From Nitrososphaerota archaeon (GTDB lineage: Archaea > Thermoproteota > Nitrososphaeria > Nitrososphaerales > Nitrosopumilaceae), in contig JAJPKL010000017.1 in assembly GCA_021323705.1 (NCBI GenBank), positions 1 through 64,000 on the forward strand: a stretch of 64,000 bases of DNA. The letters run 5' to 3'. Under the pieces are notes generated by a model. That model was not told where the DNA came from. It did no database searches and saw only the letters and a list, made by a program, of their open reading frames with translations. The translations under genes were made by a program, and so were the position numbers. Below, piece by piece: positions 17,101 to 24,289 of this stretch (positions are counted from its first letter, which is position 1; each line of letters begins with the position of its first letter).

Positions 17101-18603
17101 TCCATAAACAGTTTGCAGATTTGGCGGTCCGCTAATGCCAACACCGCTGCTCTCAGTAATGCCATTTTCATTTAGAGTTCCAAGTATTGAGGTGTGCGAG
17201 TAGTCAAGCGGCCTGTTTATTGGAAATAGTTCCTTGAATTGTCTTGAATAGCTCATAACACTGAGATAGTTTGGCTTGCAGTTGTCTGGTACGTTGCCCC
17301 CATGATCTAAACCAAGATTGTGGCCAAGTTCATGCATAAACGTCCCTTCTTGCTGGTCAGTAGTTCCTATGTCTCCGGTAAAGCTGCCAAGCGAGATAAT
17401 CAAGTCGTTTCCCGGTTGTTCGGCCTCACCTGAAGATCCTTCACCGCCTGTCTGTGAATGAATAAACAACGCATAATGGAATACTTGCTTCTTTGATGTC
17501 AGGTTCTCTTGATATGTCCATGTAGAAGGTACGTTTTTCAAATCTGCTGGAAGTGCAAAATGTGCCTGTTTTATGAGATCAAAATCAGTTGGGTTAGTTG
17601 CCCCTGAACCGCCAGGAATTGGGGTTGAAATGGTGTCCTTGTGTATTGAAATCTGGTTACCCAGTATTATGTGAAGATGTATTCCGCTCTTGCATGTGCT
17701 ACAAGCTTTGAATGGAGAGTGCACAAATGAATCAACCACATCTATCAAGGCGTTTGTATCAGGCTTGTGACCCACCATCCAGTCAACTTGGACATAAACA
17801 TCAGCTATTGCTTTATCAGGACATACTAAATCGCCTAGTGCGTCATACCATTGATTAGATCCGCTTGGCGAGGTATAAGCTAGGGTTGAGTCATAGGAAG
17901 CATTTGGATCACATGGTAAGTAGTAGTATCCATTTGGGATGGAACCAGTCGAGTCTGCTACAAGATATGGGATCTGAAGTCCCGGATTGGACTGTCCTGC
18001 AGGGATCTTCCAGTTGTCACAAACGCCGTCATTTGCCTGATTATTGCCATAATTAGAACAATCCGCTATCACCTTACCCCACAAAGGTTGTGGCGATATT
18101 GGGGTGGGCGGCCATGTGCCATATTCAGTATTGATTACAGATGCAGATGATGTTACAGTTGGCGTTGTTCCAGCAGGATATGTTGCAGTAATGGTTATGG
18201 GCGAACCTGCTGCCGGAGCTGTACTTCCGATATTTAACATCACGTTTGTGCTAGAATATAAAATTGTAAAATTAATGTACGGGCTTTGGTATATGTGATT
18301 TACAGGATCTACCAGCTGAAGGGGAAAGTCATAACCTGCAGTTCCAGGAACGCCAACATGCACCTTTACAGGGGAAGGTGGTGCGCTGGGATCGGTTACA
18401 GTAAGTACGAAGGAATGATCAAAAAAGTATGTCGCATTATCAAATGTTAGAGCTGTAGTTGTAGATCCATAAACATGGTGCGAGACTGGAAGGAAAAGAA
18501 CGAGACTGAAGAACAGTCCACAGACTAGAATGCAATTTTCATTTGATATCTTTGCAAATAAAAAATCAACCTTATGAAATGCTATGCCCTCCTTAACCCC
18601 CAC
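14173..18603 (-). CDS. Secreted metzincin-type metalloprotease with two LamG domains
   Basis: A 1476-residue exported protein. A hydrophobic signal segment lies at about residues 25-45. Around residues 424-436 is the zinc site 'HELGHNLGLDHGG' (HExxHxxGxxH), followed by 'LSVMSYSR', the Met-turn that defines metzincins. Two LamG (concanavalin-A-like) domains follow at about 540-730 and 750-950, each with 'GPWTLSAWINxSVxNQQQGIIEKYDW'-type sequence (paraphrased). The C-terminal 300 residues contain two copies of an 'ETG-x-x-TG-x-F-x-G' repeat also found in the protein at 19790. The metzincin plus LamG layout recalls pappalysin-type M43 peptidases. It likely acts outside the cell on proteins or glycoproteins. 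Start GTG at 18603; no obvious sorting signal at the C-terminus. Confidence 0.82.
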   Translation of the reverse strand: MGVKEGIAFHKVDFLFAKISNENCILVCGLFFSLVLFLPVSHHVYGSTTTALTFDNATYFFDHSFVLTVTDPSAPPSPVKVHVGVPGTAGYDFPLQLVDPVNHIYQSPYINFTILYSSTNVMLNIGSTAPAAGSPITITATYPAGTTPTVTSSASVINTEYGTWPPTPISPQPLWGKVIADCSNYGNNQANDGVCDNWKIPAGQSNPGLQIPYLVADSTGSIPNGYYYLPCDPNASYDSTLAYTSPSGSNQWYDALGDLVCPDKAIADVYVQVDWMVGHKPDTNALIDVVDSFVHSPFKACSTCKSGIHLHIILGNQISIHKDTISTPIPGGSGATNPTDFDLIKQAHFALPADLKNVPSTWTYQENLTSKKQVFHYALFIHSQTGGEGSSGEAEQPGNDLIISLGSFTGDIGTTDQQEGTFMHELGHNLGLDHGGNVPDNCKPNYLSVMSYSRQFKELFPINRPLDYSHTSILGTLNENGITESSGVGISGPPNLQTVYGVNSGLIYKTTWAGNSAYQTLWLQLENNLADSSGNGVTVSPVFTGATKALSYVGGQVGTYSLKLDGTDYLTAPNSDATNLTGPWTLSAWINLSVINQQQGIIEKYDWTSAGGGYALRVGADNRIHAYVVEGTKVQGIASNTVLQQGKWYHVVATFDNAGTLSIYINGILDSTVSVSYTSWPSSATLKIGARGDNGAYSLNGLIDDVQIRNYALPAFDIQYIMNDQMSSSNTLWLQLENNLADSSGNANSVTPTSSSGGSATAVFSTGKIGSYSANLNGYYLTIPSSTSTNLTGPWTLSAWINPSVLNQQQGIIEKYDWTSAGGGYALRLGSDNRIYAYVVEGLTAQGVASNTVIAKIGDWTHVVATFDNAGTLSIYINGTLDSTTHFASTYTSWPSSATLKIGARGDNGAYSLNGLIDDVQIRNYVLSPSDISLFPEGQAPIDANGNGIIDSSMVGSTDINNIHSAFCDGSEVVSNSLSDFDDWDNLMLNSKSYSSWSDGIHVLSSVNLDPPVSSTPSGGSMGIIQLPPTSSSTGFQKYNPNSGFYNATTSSFNLDNMTLIKTPIAPQFAKIANSTMSFDYPNQTITYTGELRARLVSWYEQWGWTLIHNQRYTLAKEITMHEVREIRSERIHSIEASINSMPPAFFKNSTSDIAQLQTYLTAADNFVKSDDLYDTQQMLQVVRNYANNTIVVPPLKSQILTKITDDMDSLKTASITSVTYHQPIQHQTIDRIELDKNQYSWKDRVYITVIAPEMNTDPNLIDVIGNTNSSSVTISTAQHTLHNFKLVETGVDTGIFTGRMDLTGFNYSVTDTSTPLPSLTNGSGPTGSIQDDGNDVITVSFLHGNQEIQRAVPIKWNIGLLMWDSSKYRVGGNGIITLIDKDLDQNRNLVDIYTHLIQVRSTSDPIGTYVDVVETGPSTGVFSGSVKFTQGNSASSGILHVGSGDDVTATYSDRTLPSGYPLNTAIHVNATAHIK
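15828..15933. repeat. 106-bp internal repeat, copy 1 (LamG coding)
   Basis: This stretch inside the second LamG domain matches 16470-16575 at all but one position by eye. The offset is 642 bases (214 codons), so the copy is in frame and reflects duplication of a whole LamG domain, with later homogenisation or a recent origin. Confidence 0.85.
16470..16575. repeat. 106-bp internal repeat, copy 2 (LamG coding)
   Basis: Partner of 15828-15933, inside the first LamG domain of the same gene. Only one difference was found (a C/A exchange in the GGC(C/A)GATGATGG stretch). Flanking parts of the two domains have diverged further. Confidence 0.85.
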
Positions 18604-18689
18604 ATTACTTTTGGTTAGAATTATTTATCTATGATCTTTAAATCACCCATTCAAGTAAATTTCTTTGCAAAAATGTATCTAATTATGAT

Positions 18690-18717
18690 ATTTTTTGCGG
18701 CTGCATAGAAATCATCC
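18690..18717. repeat. Left IS end: 9-bp target duplication plus 19-bp inverted repeat
   Basis: Bases 18690-18698 read ATTTTTTGC and recur at 19669-19677. Bases 18699-18717 read GGCTGCATAGAAATCATCC, the exact reverse complement of 19650-19668. This marks the left boundary of the insertion sequence. Confidence 0.93.
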
Positions 18718-19668
18718 GATTTTGACTAATTTGTAGATCATACCATACCAACAGATCAAGATCTCAGGACGTTTTATGACGCCCATGAAAAATAAATATC
18801 AGCGCATGATTGCACTCATGCGCCAAATTCTCAAGAAAATGCATGTTCCTCTTTATTTGCATTCCAAATCAAAGCATGTATTTTCTGTACACCAGCATGT
18901 AATCATGCTTGTACTAAGACAGTACGAGTCAAAAAGCTACGAGTCTTTTGTAGAATGGTTGGAAGTGTCTACCGAGATTACACAGATGCTTGGAATGAAG
19001 ACCATCCCGCATTACACCACACTACAAAAGGCAGCTGCAAGACTGAGTGACATTTTATTGCATGTTGCGATAGGAAGGTTCATCGGCCTAGTATGTCCAG
19101 ATAAAATATTTGCAGGTGCTGATGCTACAGGATTTGAAGACAGACATGCGGCTTCTTACTATACATACCGCGCTTGTCTTGTTCGCTCGTACACAAAACT
19201 GTCTGCAGGTTCTGACATGAAAACACAACTTGTCATCGCTGTAGTGATACGGCACAACTCTACAGGTCATGAGATCAAGCTTTTTCCTAAAATATTTGAA
19301 GAGGTAACAACTGTTGCTACACCCTGGATATTTGTTCTGGACATGGGATACGATGCAGAATGGGTCCACCAGATGATTCGACGGCATCAGATTGTATCAA
19401 TGATTCCTGTCAGGAAAAAGAGTGACACCATAGGACGTACCAAGGGCAGGTACAGAAAACAGATGAGAAGAGGATTTGATGAATCATTGTACCATCAGAG
19501 AAACAAATGCGAGACAATATTTTCAGTTATTAAGAGAAGGTTTGGATCTGAGATCAAATCATACAATGGAATCATGAAAGAAAGAGAGCTATTGTACCGT
19601 GTTCTGGCATACAACTGTCACAGAATGTGCATGATTTCTGCTTTATTGTGGATGATTTCTATGCAGCC
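18699..19668 (+). mobile_element. IS5-family insertion sequence, IS903-like, 970 bp, intact
   Basis: The element is bounded by perfect 19-bp inverted repeats beginning GGC and flanked by a 9-bp direct repeat. Size of about 1 kb, ends beginning GGC, a 9-bp target duplication and a single DDE transposase frame are all features of the IS903 subgroup of IS5. Identical ends and an exact target duplication point to a fairly recent, complete insertion. It lies between two secreted-protein genes that share a domain, and leaves about 120 bases before the start of the downstream gene, where an AT-rich promoter-like stretch (about 19709-19722) remains. Confidence 0.92.
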
Positions 19669-19681
19669 ATTTTTTGCTTAA
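18776..19681 (+). CDS. IS5-family (IS903-like) DDE transposase
   Basis: A 301-residue transposase. The DDE residues appear to be Asp116 in 'FAGADATGF', Asp189 (or Asp193) in 'FVLDMGYDAEW' and Glu246 in 'QRNKCETIFSVIKRRFG', the last matching the Y-(2)-R-(3)-E-(6)-K type signature of IS4/IS5 enzymes. The N-terminus is a helical DNA-binding region. The coding frame runs through the right inverted repeat (residues '..MISMQP') and out of the element: the last three residues FFA come from the target duplication and the stop codon TAA at 19679-19681 lies in flanking DNA. The transposase therefore borrows its stop from the insertion site. Confidence 0.9.
   Translation: MTPMKNKYQRMIALMRQILKKMHVPLYLHSKSKHVFSVHQHVIMLVLRQYESKSYESFVEWLEVSTEITQMLGMKTIPHYTTLQKAAARLSDILLHVAIGRFIGLVCPDKIFAGADATGFEDRHAASYYTYRACLVRSYTKLSAGSDMKTQLVIAVVIRHNSTGHEIKLFPKIFEEVTTVATPWIFVLDMGYDAEWVHQMIRRHQIVSMIPVRKKSDTIGRTKGRYRKQMRRGFDESLYHQRNKCETIFSVIKRRFGSEIKSYNGIMKERELLYRVLAYNCHRMCMISALLWMISMQPFFA
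19650..19677. repeat. Right IS end: 19-bp inverted repeat plus 9-bp target duplication
   Basis: Bases 19650-19668 are the reverse complement of the left repeat; 19669-19677 repeat the left flank ATTTTTTGC exactly. The transposase reading frame continues across this boundary. Confidence 0.93.
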
Positions 19682-19789
19682 AAATGATATACTCATGCAG
19701 AAATTCAGGATTATTTTATACTTTACTTTCATCAGATGAAAGCAAGTTATTAAGAATGCAGATTTGAAATAACTCCATGACGCTATGAA

Positions 19790-21547
19790 ATGATCAATAG
19801 TTCAAAAGAAAGTGGATGGGTTTTAGCTTGTAGTGTCAGTGCACTAGTCTGTACTCTTTTTTTATCTATTTGTGTACCATCAGCATGGGCAGACCCACTA
19901 AATGTTGTAGAATTTAGTTTTCCGGGTGGAGTAACACTAAGCGATAACGTCTTTTTTGATGTCAAGGAATCTGGAGCTGACACAGATTGCCCAGAAAAAG
20001 GAGGGCCAATCTCTGTTACTATAAAGTCCATCAAGCCTGATACTACAATTCGAGATTCGATTACATTGCAGGCTGTAGAAATTAACGATCCAACGCCAGG
20101 ACTTAGAAATCCAACACCGAACACATGCATCTTTGGCAACACTGCATTATATCTATCACCTGACAATCAGCGTTTTGCAATAGAGTCAACTGTTACCATA
20201 ACACAAGACGATTCAAGTGGAGGCAAGACAACTAACGGAATAATAGATACAATATCTGTCACCGTATCGTCCACATCAACACCATCAGGAACATCTCTTA
20301 CCCTTACTGAGACAGGACCCAATACAGGAGTCTTCAAGGGACAGATCAAGTTTACTGCAGGCCCTACTATATCTGGTAGTGCACTCCATGTATCACAAGG
20401 AGATATTATCAAGGTCAATTACCTAGGCATTCTTTCATATGGCCAGATCCTTCCAAGCCCTAACGGTAGTACTGGACTATTGGTGGCAGATGTCGGAGAT
20501 ACCATTGAAGCAACATACAACGGATTTTCAGGTACAACATCTGTCTGTGTCTGCGGAGGACCTGGAGGTGGAGGAGGCGGACTTGTAAGACCAGGACTTG
20601 TACTTGACTTTATATCTGGAGGAGGCCTTGGTGGTTTCTTTGAAAGCATATTCAACCCACCAAGTATCGGAAACGACTACCACAACCAGTACGGCGGCGG
20701 AATCACAATCAACGGAAAGCCGTTTGACATCAAAAACTATTCCACTACGATACAGCAGCAGGTGCTAAAGATTGGCAAGCCTGCCAACTTTACACTAAAA
20801 ATGTACGACGAGAGGGGAGCATATACGATATCCCACGCAGGCATGTACTTTCACTTCAAGGGCGACCCTGCAGTAAATAACGCAGACACATGGATTTCAT
20901 GGGACAAGTACAAGGGAATACAGACGCACGACCCAAACCACATATTCAACGATATCACGGTTGACACAAAGATTGACGGCAACTATTTCCGCGTCATGTT
21001 TACCATGACACCACAAAAGACAATGCCCGACTCGAGCCTCATATTTAGGATGTGGGACGACAAGCGCGCAGTGGGAGATGTGCCAATCTGGGGCGCCATT
21101 GTTATAGTAGACCCAAACGAGCCCGTACCCGTAAAGAAGGTGCCAGAAAACCAGTACAGCGATTACGCCACGCTGCAGAAAATTCTAGACGGGGATGGCT
21201 ATTACATCCCAACCATGCTCAACAAGTTTCATGCCATGCCGGACATCTACACATCCCTTAAGATAAACTGGGTCTACGACAGGGGCACAGACAAGCTGAC
21301 AATGGTACAATCTGACAAGTCAGGAAACCTCCTTGGTACAATAACGTGCAGCCTTTTCAAAAAGACACCGCAGCCAACTGTGACAGACCACGACTATTTC
21401 ATATTTACAGTACAGCAGCTAAACAGGCAAAACCAAACTCAGGAAGACCTGGCAAAAATGACTGAGGCCCAAAAGGCAGTAAAGATTCTACAAGAGTTGA
21501 GCATGATACGTCAGAACAATTTTGCAGGCGAGTTTCTGCATCATTGA
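19790..21547 (+). CDS. Secreted thaumarchaeal protein with 'ETGPxTGVF' repeat domain
   Basis: A 585-residue exported protein with a signal peptide over residues 8-35 ending in 'PSAWADP'. Residues about 120-250 contain 'LTETGPNTGVFKGQIKFT' and 'ALHVSQGDIIKVNYLG', the same type of repeat as in the C-terminus of the metalloprotease at 14173. A Cys-x-Cys plus glycine-rich linker (about residues 249-262) precedes a long C-terminal region with many Tyr and Asp, which I do not recognise. No catalytic motif was seen. A role in the cell envelope or surface layer is likely. The codon usage becomes richer in G and C in the second half of the gene. Confidence 0.7.
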   Translation: MINSSKESGWVLACSVSALVCTLFLSICVPSAWADPLNVVEFSFPGGVTLSDNVFFDVKESGADTDCPEKGGPISVTIKSIKPDTTIRDSITLQAVEINDPTPGLRNPTPNTCIFGNTALYLSPDNQRFAIESTVTITQDDSSGGKTTNGIIDTISVTVSSTSTPSGTSLTLTETGPNTGVFKGQIKFTAGPTISGSALHVSQGDIIKVNYLGILSYGQILPSPNGSTGLLVADVGDTIEATYNGFSGTTSVCVCGGPGGGGGGLVRPGLVLDFISGGGLGGFFESIFNPPSIGNDYHNQYGGGITINGKPFDIKNYSTTIQQQVLKIGKPANFTLKMYDERGAYTISHAGMYFHFKGDPAVNNADTWISWDKYKGIQTHDPNHIFNDITVDTKIDGNYFRVMFTMTPQKTMPDSSLIFRMWDDKRAVGDVPIWGAIVIVDPNEPVPVKKVPENQYSDYATLQKILDGDGYYIPTMLNKFHAMPDIYTSLKINWVYDRGTDKLTMVQSDKSGNLLGTITCSLFKKTPQPTVTDHDYFIFTVQQLNRQNQTQEDLAKMTEAQKAVKILQELSMIRQNNFAGEFLHH

Positions 21548-21738
21548 TGCGCTAAAATTTAGAATTCTTGACAAAATAGTAGTTGAAAACTTGCAATTCT
21601 AGGGTTAGACATCTCAAGCACATAAACCGCATCTATAATTTTGACAGATGGTAACATGTCAGAGAGTATCATGATATAGACTGTACAAGTGTGATTGCCG
21701 GAAATGTCGTAAACCAAGACTAGAGCGATATCTATTTA

Positions 21739-21753
21739 TGATAATAGTTATCA
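21739..21753. promoter_or_regulatory. Palindromic operator candidate before the RHH antitoxin
   Basis: TGATAA-TAG-TTATCA, a perfect 15-bp interrupted palindrome ending 9 bases before the ATG at 21763. It lies downstream of an AT-rich TATA-like stretch (about 21727-21737). RHH antitoxins usually bind such sites to repress their own operon. Confidence 0.5.
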
Positions 21754-21762
21754 ATATATTAC

Positions 21763-22089
21763 ATGCCTTCAAGCTATAACCTGCCAGAAATAGTCAGAAA
21801 GGAGATAGATGAGCTGGTCAGATCAGGATACTATTCAAGCAAGTCCGATGTTGTCAAGGATGCACTCAGGTACATGTTTAGCAATAAAAAAAACCTAAGG
21901 CTTGCAGCTGCAGTAGGACTGTACAAAAAGGGCGAGGTCACTCTTGGCAAGGCGGCTGAGATTGCAGATGTTGGTATAATTGAATTCAAGGACAGACTAA
22001 AAGAGTACGGCATTAAGAGGATAATTGAATCAGAAAGCGCATCAAGGATGGACAGTGCGATTGAAAAGATGAAGGGCAGGCATGGATGA
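21763..22089 (+). CDS. RHH / UPF0175-type antitoxin
   Basis: A 108-residue protein. The N-terminal 45 residues ('YNLPEIVRKEIDELVRSGYYSSKSDVVKDALRYMF', shown in part) form a ribbon-helix-helix DNA-binding domain. Residues about 50-90 ('RLAAAVGLYKKGEVTLGKAAEIADVGIIEF', in part) match the UPF0175 family, which partners DUF3368 PIN toxins. The stop overlaps the start of the PIN gene in an ATGA, giving a coupled antitoxin-toxin operon. It should neutralise the PIN protein and repress the operon through the palindrome just upstream. Confidence 0.85.
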   Translation: MPSSYNLPEIVRKEIDELVRSGYYSSKSDVVKDALRYMFSNKKNLRLAAAVGLYKKGEVTLGKAAEIADVGIIEFKDRLKEYGIKRIIESESASRMDSAIEKMKGRHG

Positions 22090-22541
22090 AGGTTGTAGCG
22101 GATACAGACATACTGAGTATTTTTGCAAGAATTGGAAGGCTTGATATTTTAAATGAACTTTTCGAGACTGTTATTGTACCACCATCAGTAAAGGTCGAAC
22201 TTGCGAAAGGGAAGATAGATATTAAGAAGCTTTATCCCGAGTTTGTCCAACTAACAACTATTGAATTAAAGAACCTAAAGGACGCACATAGTGAGCTAGA
22301 CAAAGGAGAAAAGGAATGCTATGTTATAGCAAGGAGCAGAAACATTCCGCTTGTAAGTAATGAAAAGATCGTGCATAGGTTGTGCAAGGAAGACGGCACA
22401 AGTTATTTCTCGCTGCCGAGGATACTGAGACTTGCAATCACGGATGATTTAGTCACAAGAAATGAAGCAAGACAGCTTGTTAACAGTATAGAGAAAGAGG
22501 AACACACAATAATAAAGAACAAGGATGAGATATTCAGATAA
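22086..22541 (+). CDS. DUF3368 PIN-like toxin
   Basis: A 151-residue PIN-fold nuclease of the DUF3368 group. Acidic active-site positions are visible in 'VVADTDILSIFARIG' (Asp6/Asp8), 'LDKGEKECYVIAR' (Glu) and 'PLVSNEKIVHRLC' where many PIN proteins have an aspartate-rich loop. The family cleaves RNA as toxins of type II modules. It is the second gene of a coupled pair with the UPF0175/RHH antitoxin (4-base overlap). The pair seems intact, unlike several neighbouring modules. Confidence 0.82.
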   Translation: MKVVADTDILSIFARIGRLDILNELFETVIVPPSVKVELAKGKIDIKKLYPEFVQLTTIELKNLKDAHSELDKGEKECYVIARSRNIPLVSNEKIVHRLCKEDGTSYFSLPRILRLAITDDLVTRNEARQLVNSIEKEEHTIIKNKDEIFR

Positions 22542-22565
22542 AAACACATGATCTAACCTTAGAGA

Positions 22566-22760
22566 ATGAGTAAAAGTGCCAGTAATAGATTAGGCCCAGT
22601 GGATGCACCAAATGATATAGTCAATTGTTGCTTAAGACTTGCACCATATTATGTAGTAACTAGATATCCAGATGTAGGAGAGCCTATAATTAGGAAAACC
22701 GTCAAGGAACTATTAGATGACAGTATGAAGGTGATAAGATGGATAACCCAGAGGCTCTAG
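22566..22760 (+). pseudogene. C-terminal fragment of a HEPN-domain protein
   Basis: A 64-residue frame in which 'DIVNCCLRLAPYYVVTRYPDVGEPI' and 'VKELLDDSMKVIRWITQRL' (each a stretch of the C-terminal half of HEPN domains, given in part) are clear, but the N-terminal half carrying the R-x(4-6)-H RNase motif is missing and no continuation was found in the other frames upstream. Its end overlaps the following MNT nucleotidyltransferase gene by 22 bases, the standard order of a HEPN-MNT pair. It is read as a truncated toxin remnant, possibly still translated from its own ATG. Confidence 0.65.
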
Positions 22761-23065
22761 CAATCAAACTTGCAAAGGACTTTAAGAAAAAGGCGGCAAG
22801 AAAGTACGGCATAAAAAAGATCATTCTGTTCGGATCACAAGTTACTGGCAAGACAAGAGAGGGAAGCGATATAGACCTGCTTATAGTTTCAGACAGTTTC
22901 AAAAAGAGAGCCAGTTTCATGTCAAAGCTCTTTGCAGAATGGCACATTGTACAGAAAAAGGACTTTCCTGTAGACTTTTTGCCATACAAGACAAAAGAGT
23001 TTGAGAACATGAGGAAGGGTGTTACAATAGTACACCAAGTAGTGGAAGAAGGCATCGAGATATAG
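22739..23065 (+). CDS. Minimal nucleotidyltransferase (MNT) antitoxin
   Basis: A 108-residue MNT-type nucleotidyltransferase. The motif 'ILFGSQVTGKTREGSDIDLLIV' (GS-x(9-12)-D-x-D, read at about residues 31-52) gives the metal-binding aspartates. In HEPN-MNT modules this type of enzyme adenylylates its HEPN toxin on a tyrosine to silence it. The partner directly upstream is only a C-terminal HEPN fragment, so this antitoxin may be an orphan. Confidence 0.85.
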   Translation: MDNPEALAIKLAKDFKKKAARKYGIKKIILFGSQVTGKTREGSDIDLLIVSDSFKKRASFMSKLFAEWHIVQKKDFPVDFLPYKTKEFENMRKGVTIVHQVVEEGIEI

Positions 23066-23086
23066 TGGTACAGGTACAGATACAGT

Positions 23087-23397
23087 ATGGCTTGTTCTAG
23101 AAATGATGATCCTGCACAGATAATAAGCTACATTCTAAAAAAACCCAGCAGTTCAACCCCACGCTTAGGAGCATCACCATGGTGGAGAAATTAATCTACG
23201 AAAACAAGGAATTTTCTACAAAAGATCATTTATACAAGAAACTGCCAAAAGGCATGCAGTACTCCATGTTCAACTTTATCTTGGAGCTGCTAGAAAAAGA
23301 AGACAAGATCATGTTTGATAAGGACGGTTCCTTCTTCTGGACGGGACAGGCAGGTCCAAAACTACAACAAAGTCTCAAGTCTGCAACAGAATACTAG
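23087..23397 (+). pseudogene. Small hypothetical protein, apparently split by a 1-base frameshift
   Basis: Two frames are joined here. The first opens at ATG 23087 ('MACSRNDDPAQIISYILKK') and the second runs 'TQQFNPTLRSITMVEKLIY' into the 72-residue open frame beginning at ATG 23179 and ending at 23397. They meet at a run of seven A (23137-23143); one more A would give a single 103-residue protein. The C-terminal part has a winged-helix-like look ('EFSTKDHLYKKLPKGMQYSMF', in part) and ends near an aromatic strand. I do not recognise the family. If the frame is really broken, the 72-residue part could still be made. Confidence 0.45.
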
Positions 23398-23411
23398 ATA
23401 CATTTTGCTTT

Positions 23412-23711
23412 CTATTGTGTAATCTGCCTAGTCTTCATTATCTTGACATATTTCCTTGCAACTCTTTCAAGTTGGCAGTCATCGGTTACAAGAATAAGAC
23501 TTGATTTTTTTGCAACTACAAGATATGATGCATAGTAAACTGTCAATCCTTCTTTTATGTCAAGTTCTTGAATACGTTTTTCGACTTCCTTTATGCCTAT
23601 CGTCTTCAGGTACCGTAACAAAAGCAGCATAGGATCAAGAACGGCAGTTGCAATAGCCTCCTGCCATACAGTCAAGAAAATGAATTCAACCAAGCCAATA
23701 CATAGATCCAC
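23412..23711 (-). pseudogene. Truncated VapC-like PIN toxin
   Basis: A 99-residue frame whose C-terminal half ('LTVYYASYLVVAKKSSLILVTDD', in part) is the typical VapC stretch with the D/Y-A-S-Y-L-x-x-A helix and the 'LVTDD' acidic pair. A full VapC is about 130 residues and begins with a strand carrying the first active-site aspartate; here that part is absent and the frame begins with GTG directly beside a palindrome. In 'YYASY' a tyrosine stands where most VapC proteins have aspartate. No antitoxin gene is next to it on the same strand. Likely a decayed toxin. Confidence 0.6.
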
Positions 23712-23729
23712 TTAGATTTTAAATCTAAG
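23711..23729. promoter_or_regulatory. Palindromic operator between VapC remnant and wHTH gene
   Basis: CTTAGATTT-T-AAATCTAAG, a perfect 19-bp palindrome. Its left end coincides with the first base of the VapC-remnant GTG codon, and its right end is followed at once by a TATA box (TTTATATA, 23732-23739) that serves the plus-strand wHTH gene. A regulator bound here would block TFB/TBP access. Confidence 0.55.
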
Positions 23730-23770
23730 TCTTTATATAGTAGAAAGTACTATCATGCTCCGAAGTACAA

Positions 23771-24280
23771 ATGAAGGTAGAATCGCTGTTTGGGGGAAAG
23801 ACCAGATTTGCCGTACTAGAAACGCTGGCAGATGCCACCGATGGTACCACTGCCTATCAGATTGCAATTACCAAAGGACTAGACCCGGCAGCAACATATC
23901 GCTGCTTGGCAGAATTGTCAGAGCTTGGAATTGTCAAATCACAAACAAGGGAACGCAATCAAACATTTTACAAACTTTCAGACGGGCCAGGCAAAGCCGC
24001 TGCTGTATTTCTAAGGTCATTGAAACAAAAAACACCCCAAGTAATGGATTTTGAAACTTGGATGTCGCCCCAGATGAGATCTGAAAGAATGACAAAAATA
24101 GTCAGATTAAACCGATTAGATATGTCAAAGACCAGAAATCCTAAGAAAAAACAAGATATTGAATACATCATGTCTAAAAGAACTCCTGGAGAACTTTCTG
24201 CGTTAATTACAGCATCAAAAATAGCTTTTAGCGAATTATTTGAACAAAAAGACGGCGCATACATTCTAAAAGCAAGGTAA
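23771..24280 (+). CDS. Winged-helix transcriptional regulator paired with a nucleotidyltransferase
   Basis: A 169-residue protein with an N-terminal winged helix-turn-helix (about residues 8-70: 'TRFAVLETLADA...YRCLAELSELGIV'), then a charged linker and a C-terminal helical part. The TATA box at 23732-23739 sits about 33 bases upstream of this ATG. It is followed after 9 bases by a nucleotidyltransferase-fold gene. A regulator-nucleotidyltransferase pair resembles the AbiEi-AbiEii or MNT-type toxin-antitoxin layout. That functional reading is inference. The palindrome upstream is a candidate autoregulatory site. Confidence 0.7.
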   Translation: MKVESLFGGKTRFAVLETLADATDGTTAYQIAITKGLDPAATYRCLAELSELGIVKSQTRERNQTFYKLSDGPGKAAAVFLRSLKQKTPQVMDFETWMSPQMRSERMTKIVRLNRLDMSKTRNPKKKQDIEYIMSKRTPGELSALITASKIAFSELFEQKDGAYILKAR

Positions 24281-24289
24281 TGTGTAAAT

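Noticed and set aside
23755-24054. 99-residue plus-strand frame starting at ATG 23755
   Set aside because: It is an out-of-frame shadow of the wHTH gene at 23771, whose sequence shows a proper winged helix.
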